From Archivesica marissinica (taxonomy: Eukaryota; Mollusca; Bivalvia; Venerida; Vesicomyidae), in contig CM026404.1 in NCBI GenBank assembly GCA_014843695.1, forward strand, positions 80,050,847-80,114,846: DNA of 64,000 nucleotides. The letters run 5' to 3'. Below, piece by piece: positions 33,201 to 45,800 of the stretch. The stretch's first letter is position 1, and the number at the start of each line of letters is the position of its first letter. The notes under the pieces were generated by a model, which was given only the letters and a program-made list of their open reading frames with translations, was not told the DNA's origin and ran no database searches. The translations under genes and the position numbers were made by a program.

Positions 33201-33344
33201 AAGAAAAGTTGTTGTTGTTGTTACTGTAGTGATGTGATGAAAAAGAATCTTACATTTGTGATAAGTTCTACTATATTTTATGAAACTTGTCAAAATTCCA
33301 AAACTCGTTTCATAAAATATTATACGAAATCATCACTCGCGTAA

Positions 33345-34013
33345 GATCCTTTAAATAATTTATTATGTTTTTTTAAATAATACCATGGTCACCCTGTGCA
33401 ATATGAAACGACAAATGATCTTTACTGTGAATATTTGATGGAACGAAACTTTGACTGTATAAATGACGATGATCTATTGTATCATGTTGAACAGCGCGCT
33501 ATGGTGTAGTCATGGTCATTAAGTGAGCATTTTCACTGGTATTTGACATTGCAAAAGTTTTTCCTATAATAACCTTTATTGTCTCAAGTTACTGTTACTT
33601 CTTTGAACTAAACAGCTGGACCTGAACCCGTTGTTAATAGGACCGTTACTTCTTTGAACTACGATAGTACAATGTTCTCGGAGCAAGAACTCCAATGAAG
33701 TTTCAAAACAAACACCAAATGCTTTCTTCTTCTTTTTTTAACCTTTCTGATTAGCCAATATTTGTTTAATAAACTTTATTTATTTTACGATTGTGTAGCA
33801 AATGGGTGTTGGGGGGGGGGGGGAGTGGAAACTGAAGACCATTATCATTGTGCCTGCCTCCAAAGCATTTAAAAACAAATTTACTTAGCATTTTGGTTAT
33901 TTTCGGGGATGCCTCCAGAAAATATTTAGTCCCATTTCATTGTTTGATATATGTTATAGTAAGAACAGCTGTTAATGGCAGGTCAATCCTTTTATCACTG
34001 GAATTACCACTGC
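33345..34013. other. Unannotated stretch
   Basis: It contains a G-run of about 14 at 33811 and a short repeated phrase, GTTACTTCTTTGAACTA, at about 33594 and 33645. No gene was seen. Confidence 0.4.
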
Positions 34014-34199
34014 ACCCGTAACCTGCCAATCATAAATAAACTCGCTTTTGCAAACGGCATAGAACCAGATCAGAGGGCACATTCTGATCTGGCTGTTTGC
34101 TATTCGGATAGTGGAGCTAAAACACTTATCTGAATAGCTAACGACACACCGTGGCTGTTCTGGATCTATGTTGTTTGCACTTTATTCGGCAGGCTATGG
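34014..34199 (-). mobile_element. TTAA MITE, family C (copy 2, decayed)
   Basis: CCCGTAACCTGCCAATCA at the left and TTTATTCGGCAGGCTATGGG at the right match the two ends of 22585-22793 in inverse orientation. Inside are GATCTATGTTGTTTGCAC and GCTATTCGGATAGTGGAGC. The TTAA flanks are lost. Confidence 0.72.
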
Positions 34200-34253
34200 G
34201 TCCCATCTGAAAGAAAGGCTGTTAATTGTTTTCGTCAGTCGGGGGATTGTTCC
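34200..34253 (-). mobile_element. SINE family 1 fragment
   Basis: GTCCCATCTGAAAGAAAGGC, TGTTAATTGTTTTCG and TCGGGGGATTG match the head-proximal part of family 1 on the minus strand. It joins the MITE fragment directly. Confidence 0.6.
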
Positions 34254-35212
34254 GTTTTTATGATCAACTTGTATAATTTTGAAATTCATGGTATAAGGGA
34301 GATAACCATGCCTAAAAACATGAATAATTTGTATTACGTATTTTTTCTATTAAATGGATACAAATTAACTGCATTTAATTTAGGCGAGATATCGATCTTG
34401 GGTAACCCCATGACCACTTAATAAATTCCTAATATACCAACAGGGATCATTATATGACTTCGCCCTCTGGGGGGGCCCCACTTCTCCCTAAAAAATGTTT
34501 TTTAAAATTATTTTTTGGTTTTTACGATTTTCAAACAAAATGTTGTCTAGTAAGATACACTGGCCCATTATAAAGCACTCCTTCTATTCAAATGTTGTAT
34601 TTAATGGTTGTACTGTGCATTTTAACCCTATTTTGCAGAAGTATATTAAAGAACACCATTTAAGGAAGCGATCATGCGCTTTCTCACTTCTCCCAAAAAT
34701 TCTGACCTAGAATGAACCCTGTACCAAGATAAATAACTTGGATTTGGTTAATGTCATAAATACCAGGAATTTCTTAGAAATAGAACTGATTGAGGGTTAG
34801 TGAAATTTGATTAATATTAACATACAGCTGAATTGAAATGGTTTTGAGATGCCATTTAAATTATTTCAGTTTTTCTGTTCAATAGTGCTTTAGATATAGG
34901 AAATGTACCATTTATAAATTGTTTAGAATACTGGCTTATTATGTAGGGGTGGGTCAGGGTGCATTTTAGTCGTGCGGGAGACCCTAGAAAATGTTGCTAT
35001 TATCGATCAAAGAGCGGTATATATTGGTGAAACATGTATAAGTCTGCCCGCCCGAAGGCACCTGTTGAGGCATAATATTATAATTATTTGTTTTAAATGG
35101 GCAAGAGGGTGGCGCTAAAAATAGCAGGGAGGCGTTGGCCTTGTCATTCCGTTCTAGAAAAACCTCTAGGATTATATAATGAGTCGTTCAGTGTACAATC
35201 AATTATGTTATG
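34254..35212. other. Unannotated AT-rich stretch
   Basis: It has a 71-codon open frame (34495-34710) of low complexity without a domain. No repeat family was recognised. Confidence 0.4.
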
Positions 35213-35391
35213 TTATATTTCGGGTTTTACGCCTGCATCAGCACCATTTTGGGCTATATCGCCGGCGGGCAGTTTACCTAACAACACCTTTCCTGGGCAG
35301 GCTCCAACGGTTAACCAGTACTTGGGTGCACCAACCTCCGTAAGAAACTGCCAACTTTTTCATATAAATGAGACATGGTCTGAGCGGGGGT
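35213..35391 (-). mobile_element. SINE family 3, minus strand, head truncated
   Basis: It matches 19253-19516 in reverse: TTATATTTCGGGTTTTACGC, CACCATTTTGGGCTATATCG, CACCAACCTCCGTAAGAAAC and CATATAAATGAGACATGG. The tRNA head is missing beyond the box B side. The plus-strand frame 35097-35405 that spans it is fortuitous. Confidence 0.85.
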
Positions 35392-36472
35392 GTACAAGCA
35401 AATAGGCCTACAGCAGGTTAACAAATGTAGAACACTGCACTAACCCAATTCTGGCTTAATACGGTGAACAATTAGCATCAGCCCATTTCACATTCTATTG
35501 AGAATTATATTTATTATTAATATTTCAAAATGAATACCACTAATGTTTTATTATATACACGCACAGATGCTACCCATTTCGCCTAGGGCATTTACACAAG
35601 AATAAAGTACCATAATTATTCTAATTATCAGATGCCTGGGCATTTTTTATAATCATGGTCAGGGGGAAATTGTCGACATTGCCATTTTTCCAGCAAAGTC
35701 ATTTAGGTCTCTAGTATATAATATTTTGTTTGTTGTTTACTGGCATCGAGTCGTAATGGTGGGCAGTCGTGAGTCTAGCATATTTCATTTTAAATCATGT
35801 AAAGTATATTACATCATCATTACATAGTATATATCCGCATTATTTTTATATAAAGTTGATTTTTGCAAAATCATTTAATTTACGAAATATTTCATCTCTC
35901 ATTGTTTATTACATCTACATTATTTATAAAGGAGCTCGTTATCAGATGAACGAAAACTCGCTAAATTATGATGGTATTTATAAATCTACTCTTCTCGGTC
36001 CAAATTTTTGATTACAGGTTTGTGAAATTCCGACGACCAGCTCCTTTAAAGTTTGAACTAGTTTTAGATTATTCTAATATTTGATAATCCAACCAATTCA
36101 TTACAGAGTACGTGCATATAGTATGTATGAAACTTCATTTTTTATGCCATCTACAAGGGCGGCCATCATAAGATTTGTACAGACAGGAAATGGGAGTAGG
36201 TTAGCGATACTGTTTGTGGCAACCCAAGAAACATTTAAATTAGCATAGATTGATGAAGTGCTAGCTATGGGACCTGAACATTTTTTCAATGTTGCACTAA
36301 ACAAATTCAACAAGAATTTCCGTAATAAATGTGCGCGTTATACATAGCAAATGACGGTAAATTAGTATAATGGAATGGTCCTCGATAAAGTAAAGCATTG
36401 AAGTGGTTAATGGCACTCCCCCATTACCACTGTCAGCTATTTATTAGAGTTGACCTCAGCTGTTGCTGCGAC
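35392..36472. other. Unannotated AT-rich stretch
   Basis: Open frames at 35769-36011 and 36101-36313 lack recognisable domains and have AT-driven composition. No repeat was recognised. Confidence 0.4.
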
Positions 36473-36685
36473 TTAACCCTTTCAACACCACAGACCTCTA
36501 AATAGGCTTACAAAAAGTGTAGATCCAGATGAGCCGGCTCGTGATGAGCCGTCTCATCAGGATCTGCACTTTTTGCCAATGATGACTATTTTTAGACATA
36601 ATTACCCATTTTGATAAATGAACTTTTTCTGATTCATTTATTGGTTTATGAATATCATGGACCAGTTTGGTGTTGAATGGGTTAA
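36473..36685 (+). mobile_element. TTAA palindromic MITE, family B (copy 6)
   Basis: Edges are TTAACCCTTTCAACACCACA and GGTGTTGAATGGGTTAA. The central palindrome reads GATCCAGATGAGCCGGCTC with GAGCCGTCTCATCAGGATC. Part of the right half (TCAGTTACTTGG) is deleted. Confidence 0.86.
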
Positions 36686-37001
36686 GGAAGAAAATATTAT
36701 CTTTATTGACTTAAAATGTTGATATAATGAAAATCGATTGAAAAAACTAGTTGCTTCATATGCAGTTTGCAAGGGATGCTGCGCCGGGTGGAGTCTCATG
36801 TTATCGATACAGGATGATGGCCGCCGAAAAAGTACACCGTAATATTTCTTCATTTTTGTCTCAGGTTATGTGTCGACTGTGATATGTATTTCATAAAATG
36901 TAAGTTTTAATAAGACAGGACACTTTTTATTATGATTGTATTTACTTGTACAGTCAAAACGTGTGGTAAAATTTGATATTTACATAATTGAAAGAGTTTG
37001 G

Positions 37002-37052
37002 AAATATGTCATGGAATTTCATTAGTTTCTAACGAAATTCCATGACATATTT
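37002..37052. repeat. Near-perfect 24-bp-stem hairpin
   Basis: AAATATGTCATGGAATTTC (37002-37020) and GAAATTCCATGACATATTT (37034-37052) are perfect reverse complements. ATTAG / CTAAC extends the stem with one mismatch to a TTT loop. Related half-sites occur at about 24027 and 25467. Confidence 0.85.
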
Positions 37053-37214
37053 GTCTACTAGCATGCAAATTGGAGAAACTCTGGTCACAGATTCTGTTCG
37101 AAAATCATAAGAGTATTGTACCCCCATCACACCAGGCCACGTTCAGAATGCAGTAGAAATGGATAAGGACGTGGTCAATCTTTGAACAAACGTAGAGAGG
37201 AAGTGGTTGAAGCA

Positions 37215-37503
37215 GGATGTAAATCAAACTTAGCAGGGACTTTATTGGCGTAGTACGGGAAAGATTGCATTAAATTCTCACTGCGTTGTTACTACTAGGT
37301 TTCCACACTTGCACTCTGACCTTGGTACGTTTATATCACGTTGTAGAAGATCTATAATAGATCCACGATATAAACGTAACATGTTCTTTCAGCAGGTTCT
37401 CACATGCTAAGCATAAATACTGGATCCATTTCCTCCACGATTATCGCTAATTTACCAGCCTTGGACATGACCACACATAATCCGCAACTCCTACTATAGC
37501 TTG
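37215..37503. other. Unique left flank of the duplicated block
   Basis: This sequence is repeated at 60411-60699 with no difference that I can see. It includes a hairpin at 37327-37377 with arms ACGTTTATATC / GATATAAACGT and an inner GATCT/AGATC pair. No gene was seen. Confidence 0.8.
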
Positions 37504-38296
37504 TGCCGATTCCTGGCTTTACTGGATGTGCATATTCCCAGCTTTACTGGATGTGCAGATTCTTGGCTTTACTGGATGTGCAGATTCCTGGCTTTACTGG
37601 ATGTGCAGATTCCTGGATGTGCAGATTCCCAGCTTTACTGGATGTGCAGATTCCTGGCTTTACTGGATGTGCAGATTCCCAACTTTACTGGATGTGCAGA
37701 TTCCCAGCTTTACTGGATGTGCAGATTCCCAGCTTTACTGGATGTGCAGATTCCCAGCTTTACTGGATGTGCAGATTCCTGGCTTTACTGGATGTGCAGA
37801 TTCCCAGCTTTACTGGATGTGCATATTCCCAGCTTTACTGGATGTGCAGATTCCCAGCTTTACTGGATGTGCAGATTCCTGGCTTTACTGGATCGGCAGA
37901 TTCCCAGCTTTACTGGATGTGCAGATTCCCAGCTTTACTGGATGTGCAGATTCCTGGCTTTACTGGATGTGCAGATTCCTGGCTTTACTGGATGTGCAGA
38001 TTCCTGGCTTTACTGGATGTGCAGATTCCCAGCTTTACTGGATGTGCAGATTCCTGGCTTTACTGGATGTGCAGATTCCCAGCTTTACTGGATGTGCAGA
38101 TTCCTGGCTTTACTGGATGTGCAGATTCCCAGCTTTACTGGATGTGCAGATTCCTGGCTTTACTGGATGTGCAGATTCCTGGCTTTACTGGATGTGCAGA
38201 TTCCTGGCTTTACTGGATGTGCAGATTCCCGGCTTTACTGGATGTGCAGATTCCCAGCTTTACTGGATGTGCAGATTCCCAGCTTTACTGGATGCA
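37504..38296. repeat. 25-bp minisatellite, about 31 units
   Basis: The unit is CTTTACTGGATGTGCAGATT plus CCCAG or CCTGG; those two forms alternate irregularly. Rare variants are CATATT, GATCGGCAG and a shortened unit near 37610. All three plus-strand frames stay open for over 270 codons, with the peptide repeat cycling through the same phases, so none is a gene. Confidence 0.96.
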
Positions 38297-38359
38297 CAAA
38301 CTGCGAGGAGGAGGATAAGGAGACAACATAGATCCTGCTAAAAGAAGATCAACAACACA

Positions 38360-38774
38360 CACAAGTATAATGGAAGATCAACTGTCCAACCACACAAGTA
38401 TAATGGAAGATCAACAACCGTCCAACCACACAAGTATAATGGAAGATCAACCGTCCAACCACACAAGTATAATGGAAGATCAACTGTCCAACCACACAAG
38501 TATAATGGAAGATCAACCGTCCAACCACACAAGTATAATGGAAGATCAACTGACCAACCACACAAGTATAATGGAAGATCAACTGTCCAACCACACAAGT
38601 ATAATGGAAGATCAACCGTCCAACCACACAAGTATAATGGAAGATCAACTGTCCAACCACACAAGTATAATGGAAGATCAACTGTCCAACCACACAAGTA
38701 TAATGGAAGATCAACTGTCCAACCACACAAGTATAATGGAAGATCAACAACCGTCCAACCACACAAGAATAATG
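38360..38774. repeat. 33-bp minisatellite, about 12 units
   Basis: The unit contains CAACCACACAAGTATAATGG followed by AAGATCAACTGTC or AAGATCAACCGTC. Two units have an additional CAA (36 bases). The left edge differs from the second copy at 61552 by 7 bases. Confidence 0.95.
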
Positions 38775-38921
38775 GTGCGTCATTGTTGGTGAATTCCATA
38801 GGAAATGGAATGTCCACCCAACACTGGCTCCTTGTTCCATAATTACAAGAGTTTGGATGGAAGATGGAAATATTGGATTCCCAGAACATGCCCTATGACG
38901 CCTTTGGGTTGAGAACCTACT

Positions 38922-39484
38922 CCCACCGAGGTTTGAAATGGGGAAGCCATATTCCCACCGAGGCTTGACAGAGGGAAGCCATATTCCCACCGAGGCTTGA
39001 CACAGGGAAGCCATATTCCCACCGAGGCTTGACACAGGGAAGCCATATTCCCACCGAGGCTTGACACAGGGAAGCCATATTCCCACCGAGGCTTGACAGA
39101 GGGAAGCCATATTCCCACCGAGGCTTGACACAGGGAAGCCATATTCCCACCGAGGCTTGGCAGAGGGAAGCCATATTCCCACCGAGGCTTGACACAGGGA
39201 AGCCATATTCCCACCGAGGCTTGACAGAGGGAAGCCATATTCCCACCGAGGCTTGACAGAGGAAGCCATATTCCCACCAAGGCTTGGCAGAGGGAAGCCA
39301 TATTCCCACCGAGGCTTGACAGAGGGAAGCCATATTCCCACCGAGGCTTGACAGAGGGAAGCCATATTCCCACCGAGGCTTGACAGAGGGAAGCCATATT
39401 CCCACCGAGGCTTAACACAGGGAAGCCATATTCCCACCGAGGCTTGACACAGGGAAACCATATTCCCACCGAGGCTTGGCAGAG
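38922..39484. repeat. 32-bp minisatellite, about 17 units
   Basis: The unit contains ATTCCCACCGAGGCTTGACA, then CAGGGAAGCCAT or GAGGGAAGCCAT. One unit near 39256 has lost a G compared with the second copy. Minus-strand open frames of up to 370 codons are products of the array. Confidence 0.95.
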
Positions 39485-39890
39485 GGAGAGTTCATAACCC
39501 ATTACACAATCTTAAGAAGAATAGATAATGCATTTAGCATCCTGGCCCAGAGATGGCAGCTACTACCGACTACAATGATGCAATCTTAGTGGACGTAGTA
39601 AGAACGCATTGCACGCAGTGAGAACCTGGCATGCCGAGATGTAGTACAAACTTGAAAACTGAAAATGTTTCGTATTTGACCACGTCACCGCTGCGTCACG
39701 CAATCAAACTTTTCATGACATAGTGGGGTCTTCATTTGGTGTGATGAACCATTGTCAAATCAATTCCGAAAACATATTTTGGACAATTATTTAAAATATT
39801 CTCTTGCTCTCTTTGAAATAAAAAGTGTTAAAAATAATAATATTGCAGGAGATTACTGTTACACGACGGTCTGTGTTTTTTGAATAGTCA
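39485..39890. other. Unique spacer between minisatellites and the large satellite
   Basis: About 400 bases of non-repetitive sequence with no gene. It is present again at 62689-63094 and appears identical. Confidence 0.75.
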
Positions 39891-42800
39891 GTGTAGGCAG
39901 ATAGTTAGCAAATGTGTCTATGGCAGGGAAGTGTAAGCAGATAGTTAACACATGTTACTATAGCAGGGAAGTGTAGGCAGATAGTTAGCAAATGTTACTA
40001 TGGCAGGGAAGTGTAAGCAGATAGTTAACACATGTTACTATGGCAGGGAAGTGTAGGCAGATAGTTAGCAAATGTTACTATGGCAGGGAAGTGTAGGCAG
40101 ATAGTTAACAAATGTTACTATGGCAGGGAAGTGTAGGCAGATAGTTAGCAAATGTTACTATGGCAGGGAAGTGTAGGCAGATAGTTAGCAAATGTTACTA
40201 TGGCAGGGAAGTGTAAGCAGATAGTTAACAAATGTTACTATGGCAGGGAAGTGTAGGCAGATAGTTAGCAAATGTGTATATGGCAGGGAAGTGTAGGCAG
40301 ATAGATAGCAAATGTTACTATGGCAGGGAAGTGTAGGAAGATAGCTATCAAATGTTACTATGGCAGGGAAGTGTAGGCAGATAGCTAGCAAATGTTACTA
40401 TGGCAGGGAAGTGTAGGCAGATAGTTAGCAAATGTTACTATGGCAGTGAAGTGTAGGCAGATAGTTAGCAAATGTTACTATGGCAGGGAAGTGTAGGCAG
40501 ATAGTTAGCAAATGTGTATATGGCAGTGAAGTGTAGGCAGATAGCTAGCAAATGTTACTATGGCAGGGAAATGTAGGCAGGGAAGTGTAGGCAGATAGTT
40601 AGCAAATGTTACTATGGCAGGGAAGTGTAGGAAGATAGTTAGCAAATGTTACTATGGCAGGGAAGTGTAGGCAGATAGTTAGCAAATGTTACTATGGCAG
40701 GGAAGTGTAGGCAGATAGTTAGCAAATGTTATTATGGCAGGGAAGTGTAGGCAGGGAAGTGTAGGGAGATAGTTAGCAAATGTTACTATGGCAGGGAAGT
40801 GTAAGCAGATAGTTAACACATGTTACTATGGCAGGGAAGTGTAGGCAGATAGTTAGCAAATGTTACTATGGCAGGGAAGTGTAGGCAGATAGTTAGCAAA
40901 TGTGTCTATGGCAGGGAAGTGTAGGCAGCTAGATAGCAAATGTTACTATGGCAGGGAAGTGTAGGCAGATAGCTAGCAAATGTGTCTATGGCAGGGAAGT
41001 GTAGGCATATAGTTAGCAAATGTTACTATGGCAGTGAAGTGTAGGCAGATAGTTAGCAAATGTTACTATGGCAGGGAAGTGTAGGCAGATAGTTAGCAAA
41101 TGTTACTATGGCAGGGAAGTGTAGGCAGATTGTTAGCAAATGTTACTATGGCAGTGAAGTGTAGGCAGATAGTTAGCAAATGTTACTATGGCAGGGAAGT
41201 GTAGGCAGATAGTTAGCAAATGTGTATATGGCAGGGAAGTGTAGGCAGATAGCTAGCAAATGTGTATATGGCAGGGAAGTGTAGGCAGGGAAGTGTAGGC
41301 AGATAGTTAGCAAATGTTACTATGGCAGGGAAGTGTAGGAAGATAGTTAGCAAATGTTACTATGGCAGGGAAGTGTAGGCAGATAGTTAGCAAATGTTAC
41401 TATGGCAGGGAAGTGTAGGCAGATAGTTAGCAAATGTTATTATGGCAGGGAAGTGTAGGCAGGAAAGTGTAGGCAGATAGTTAGCAAATGTTACTATGGC
41501 AGGGAAGTGTAGGCAGATAGTTAGCAAATGTTACTATGGCAGGGAAGTGTAGGCAGATATATAGCAAATGTTACTATGGCAGGGAAGTGTAGGCAGATAG
41601 TTAGCAAATGTTGCTATGGCAGGGAAGTGTAGGCACATAGCAAGCACATGTTACACTATGGCAGGGAAGTGTAGGCAGGGAAGTGTAGGCAGATAGTTAG
41701 CAAATGTGTCTATGGCAGGGAAGTGTAGGCAGATAGTTAGCAAATGTTACTATGGCAGGGAAGTGTAGGCAGATAGTTAGCAAATGTTACACTATGGCAG
41801 GGAAGTGTAGGTAGATAGTTAGCAAATGTTACTATGGCAGGGAAGTGTAGGAAGATAGTTAGCAAATGTTACTATGGCAGGGAAGTGTAGGCAGATAGTT
41901 AACAAATGTTACTATGGCAGGGAAGTGTAGGCAGATAGTTAGCAAATGTTACTATGGCAGGGAGGTGTAGGCAGGGAAGTGTAGGCAGATAGTTAGCAAA
42001 TGTTACACTATGGCAGGGAAGTGTAGGAAGATAGTTAGCAAATGTGTCTATGGCAGGGAAGTGTAGGCAGCTAGATAGCAAATGTTACTATGGACGGGAA
42101 GTGTAGGCAGATAGCTAGCAAATGTGTCTATGGCAGGGAAGTGTAGGCAGATAGTTAGCAAATATTACTATGGCAGTGAAGTGTAGGCAGATAGTTAGCA
42201 AATGTTACTATGGCAGGGAAGTGTAGGCAGATAGTTAGCAAATGTTACTATGGCAGGGAAGTGTAGGCAGATTGTTAGCAAATGTTACTATGGCAGTGAA
42301 GTGTAGGCAGATAGTTAGCAAATGTTACTATGGCAGGGAAGTGTAGGCAGATAGTTAGCAATGTGTATATGGCAGGGAAGTGTAGGCAGATAGTTAGCAA
42401 ATGTTATTATGGCAGGGAAGTGTAGGCAGGGAAGTGTAGGCAGATAGTTAGCAAATGTTACTATGGCAGGGAAGTGTAAGCAGATAGTTAACACATGTTA
42501 CTATGGCAGGGAAGTGTAGGCAGATAGTTAGCAAATGTTACTATGGCAGTGAAATGTAGGCAGATAGTTAGCAAATGTTACTATGGCAGGGAAGTGTAGG
42601 CAGATAGTTAGCAAATGTGTCTATGGCAGGGAAGTGTAGGCAGCTAGATAGCAAATGTTACTATGGCAGGGAAGTGTAGGCAGATAGCTAGCAAATGTGT
42701 CTATGGCAGGGAAGTGTAGGCAGATAGTTAGCAAATGTTACTATGGCAGTGAAGTGTAGGCAGATAGTTAGCAAATGTTACTATGGCAGGGAAGTGTAGG

Positions 42801-45800
42801 CAGATAGTTAGCAAATGTTACTATGGCAGGGAAGTGTAGGCAGATTGTTAGCAAATGTTACTATGGCAGGGAAGTGTAGGCAGATAGTTAGCAAATGTGT
42901 ATATGGCAGGGAAGTGTAGGCAGATAGTTAGCAAATGTGTATATGGCAGGGAAGTGTAGGCAGGGAAGTGTAGGCAGATAGTTAGCAAATGTTACTATAG
43001 CAGGGAAGTGTAGGCAGATAGTTAGCAAATGTTACTATGGCAGGGAAGTGTAGGCAGATAGTTAGCAAATGTTGCTATGGCAGGGAAGTGTAGGCAGATA
43101 GCAAGCACATGTTACACTATGGCAGGGAAGTGTAGGCAGGGAAGTGTAGGCAGATAGCTAGCAAATGTTACTATGGCAGGGAAGTGTAGGCAGATAGCTA
43201 GCAAATGTTACACTATGGCAAGGAAGTGTAGGCAGAGAGCTAGCAAATGTTACACTATGGCAGAGAAGTGTAGGCAGATAGCAAGCAAATGTTACACTAT
43301 GGCAGGGAAGTGTAGGCAGATAGCTAGCAAATGTTACTATGGCAGGGAAGTGTAGGCAGATAGCTAGCAAATGTTACACTATGGCAGGGAAGTGTAGGCA
43401 GATAGCTAGCAAATGTTTCACTATGGCAGGGAAGTGTAGGCAGATAGCAAGCAAATGTTACACTATGGCAGGGAAGTGTAGGCAGGGAAGTGTAGGCAGA
43501 TAGCTAGCAAATGTTACTATGGCAGGGAAGTGTAGGCAGATAGCTAGAAAATGTTACACTATGGCATGGAAGTGTAGGCAGATAGTTAGCAAATGTTACT
43601 ATGGCAGGGAAGTGTAGGCAGATAGTTAGCAAATGTTATATGGCAGGGAAGTGTAGGCAGATAGTTAGCAAATGTTACTATAGCAGGGAAGTGTAGGCAG
43701 ATAGTTAGCAAATGTTACTATGGCAGGGAAGTGTAGGCAGATAGTTAGCAAATGTTACTATGGCAGGGAAGTGTAGGCAGATAGAGCAATGTTACTATGG
43801 CAGGGAAGTGTAGGCAGATAGTTAGCAAATGTTACTATGGCAGGGAAGTGTAGGCAGATAGTTAGCAAATGTTACTATGGCAAGGAAGTGTAGGCAGATA
43901 GCTAGCAAATGTTACTATGGCAAAACAACAAAGGCAGGGAAGTGTAGGCAGATAGCTAGCAAATGTTACTATGGCAGGGAAGTGTAGGCAGATAGTTAGC
44001 AAATGTTACTATGGCAGGGAAGTGTAGGCAGATAGCTAGCAAATGTTACTATGGCAGGGAAGTGTAGGCAGATAGTTAGCAAATGTTACTATGGCAAGGA
44101 AGTGTAGGCAGGGAAGTGTAGGCAGATAGTTAGCAAATGTTACTATGGCAGGGAAGTGTAGGCAGATAGCTAGAAAATGTTACACTATGGCATGGAAGTG
44201 TAGGCAGATAGTTAGCAAATGTTACTATGGCAGGGAAGTGTAGGCAGATAGTTAGCAAATGTTACTATGGCAAGGAAGTGTAAACACAAAAGGCAGGGAA
44301 GTGTAGGAAGATAGTTAGCAAATGTTACTATGGCAGGGAAGTGTAGGCAGATAGTTAGCAAATGTTACTATGGCAGGGAAGTGTAGGCAGATAGTTAGCA
44401 AATGTTACTATGGCAAGGAAGTGTAGGCAGCAGGGAAGTGTAGGCAGATAGTTAGCAAATGTTACTATGGCAGGGAAGTGTAGGCAGATAGTTAGCAAAT
44501 GTTACTATGGCAGGGAAGTGTAGGCAGATAGTTAGCAAATGTTACTATGGCAGGGAAGTGTAGGCAGATAGTTAGCAAATGTTACTATGGCAGGGAAGTG
44601 TAGGCAGATAGTTAGCAAATGTTACTATGGCAGGGAAGTGTAGGCAGATAGTTAGCAAATGTTACTATGGCAGGGAAGTGTAGGCAGATAGTTAGCAAAT
44701 GTTACTATGGCAGGGAAGTGTAGGCAGATAGTTAGCAAATGTTACTATGGCAGGGAAGTGTAGGCAGATAGTTAGCAAATGTTACTATGGCAGGGAAGTG
44801 TAGAGATAGTAGCAAATGTTACTATGGCAGGGAAGTGTAGGCAGATAGTTAGCAAATGTTACTATGGCAGGGAAGTGTAGGCAGATAGTTAGCAAATGTT
44901 ACTATGGCAGGAAGTGTAGGCAGGGAAGTGTAGGCAGATAGTTAGCAAATGTTACTATGGCAGGGAAGTGTAGAGATAGTACAAATGTTACTATGGCAGG
45001 GAAGTGTAGGCAGATAGTTAGCAAATGTTACTATGGCAGGGAAGTGTAGGCAGATAGTTAGCAAATGTTACTATGGCAGGGAAGTGTAGGAAATAGCAAA
45101 TGTTACTATGGCAGGGAAGTGTAGCAAAGTAGCAAATGTGTCTATGGCAGGGAAGTGTAGGCATATAGTTAGCAAATGTTACTATGGCAGGGAAGTGTAG
45201 GCAGATAGTTAGCAAATGTTACTATGGCAGGGAAGTGTAGGAATAGTAGCAAATGTTACTATGGCAGGGAAGTGTAGGCAGATAGTTAGCAAATGTTACT
45301 ATGGCAGGGAAGTGTAGGCAGATAGTTAGCAAATGTTACTATGGCAGGGAAGTGTAGGTAGCAAATGTTATATGGCAGGGAAGTGTAGGCAGATAGTTAG
45401 CAAATGTTACTATGGCAGGGAAGTGTAGGCAGATAGTTAGCAAATGTTACTATGGCAGGGAAGTGTAGGCAGATAGTTAGCAAATGTTACTATGGCAGGG
45501 AAGTGTAGGCAGATAGTTAGCAAATGTTATTATGGCAGGGAAGTGTAGGCAGGAAAGTGTAGGCAGATAGTTAGCAAATGTTACTATGGCAGGGAAGTGT
45601 AGGCAGATAGTTAGCAAATGTTACTATGGCAGGGAAGTGTAGGCAGATATATAGCAAATGTTACTATGGCAGGGAAGTGTAGGCAGATAGTTAGCAAATG
45701 TTGCTATGGCAGGGAAGTGTAGGCACATAGCAAGCAAATGTTACACTATGGCAGGGAAGTGTAGGCAGATAGTTAGCAAATGTGTCTATGGCAGGGAAGT

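Noticed and set aside
37501..39502. Frames of 271-370 codons on both strands resembling repetitive secreted or membrane proteins
   Set aside because: Each is confined to the 25-, 33- or 32-bp arrays; all three phases are open and peptide repeats recur out of register. The same holds for their copies at 60697-62706.
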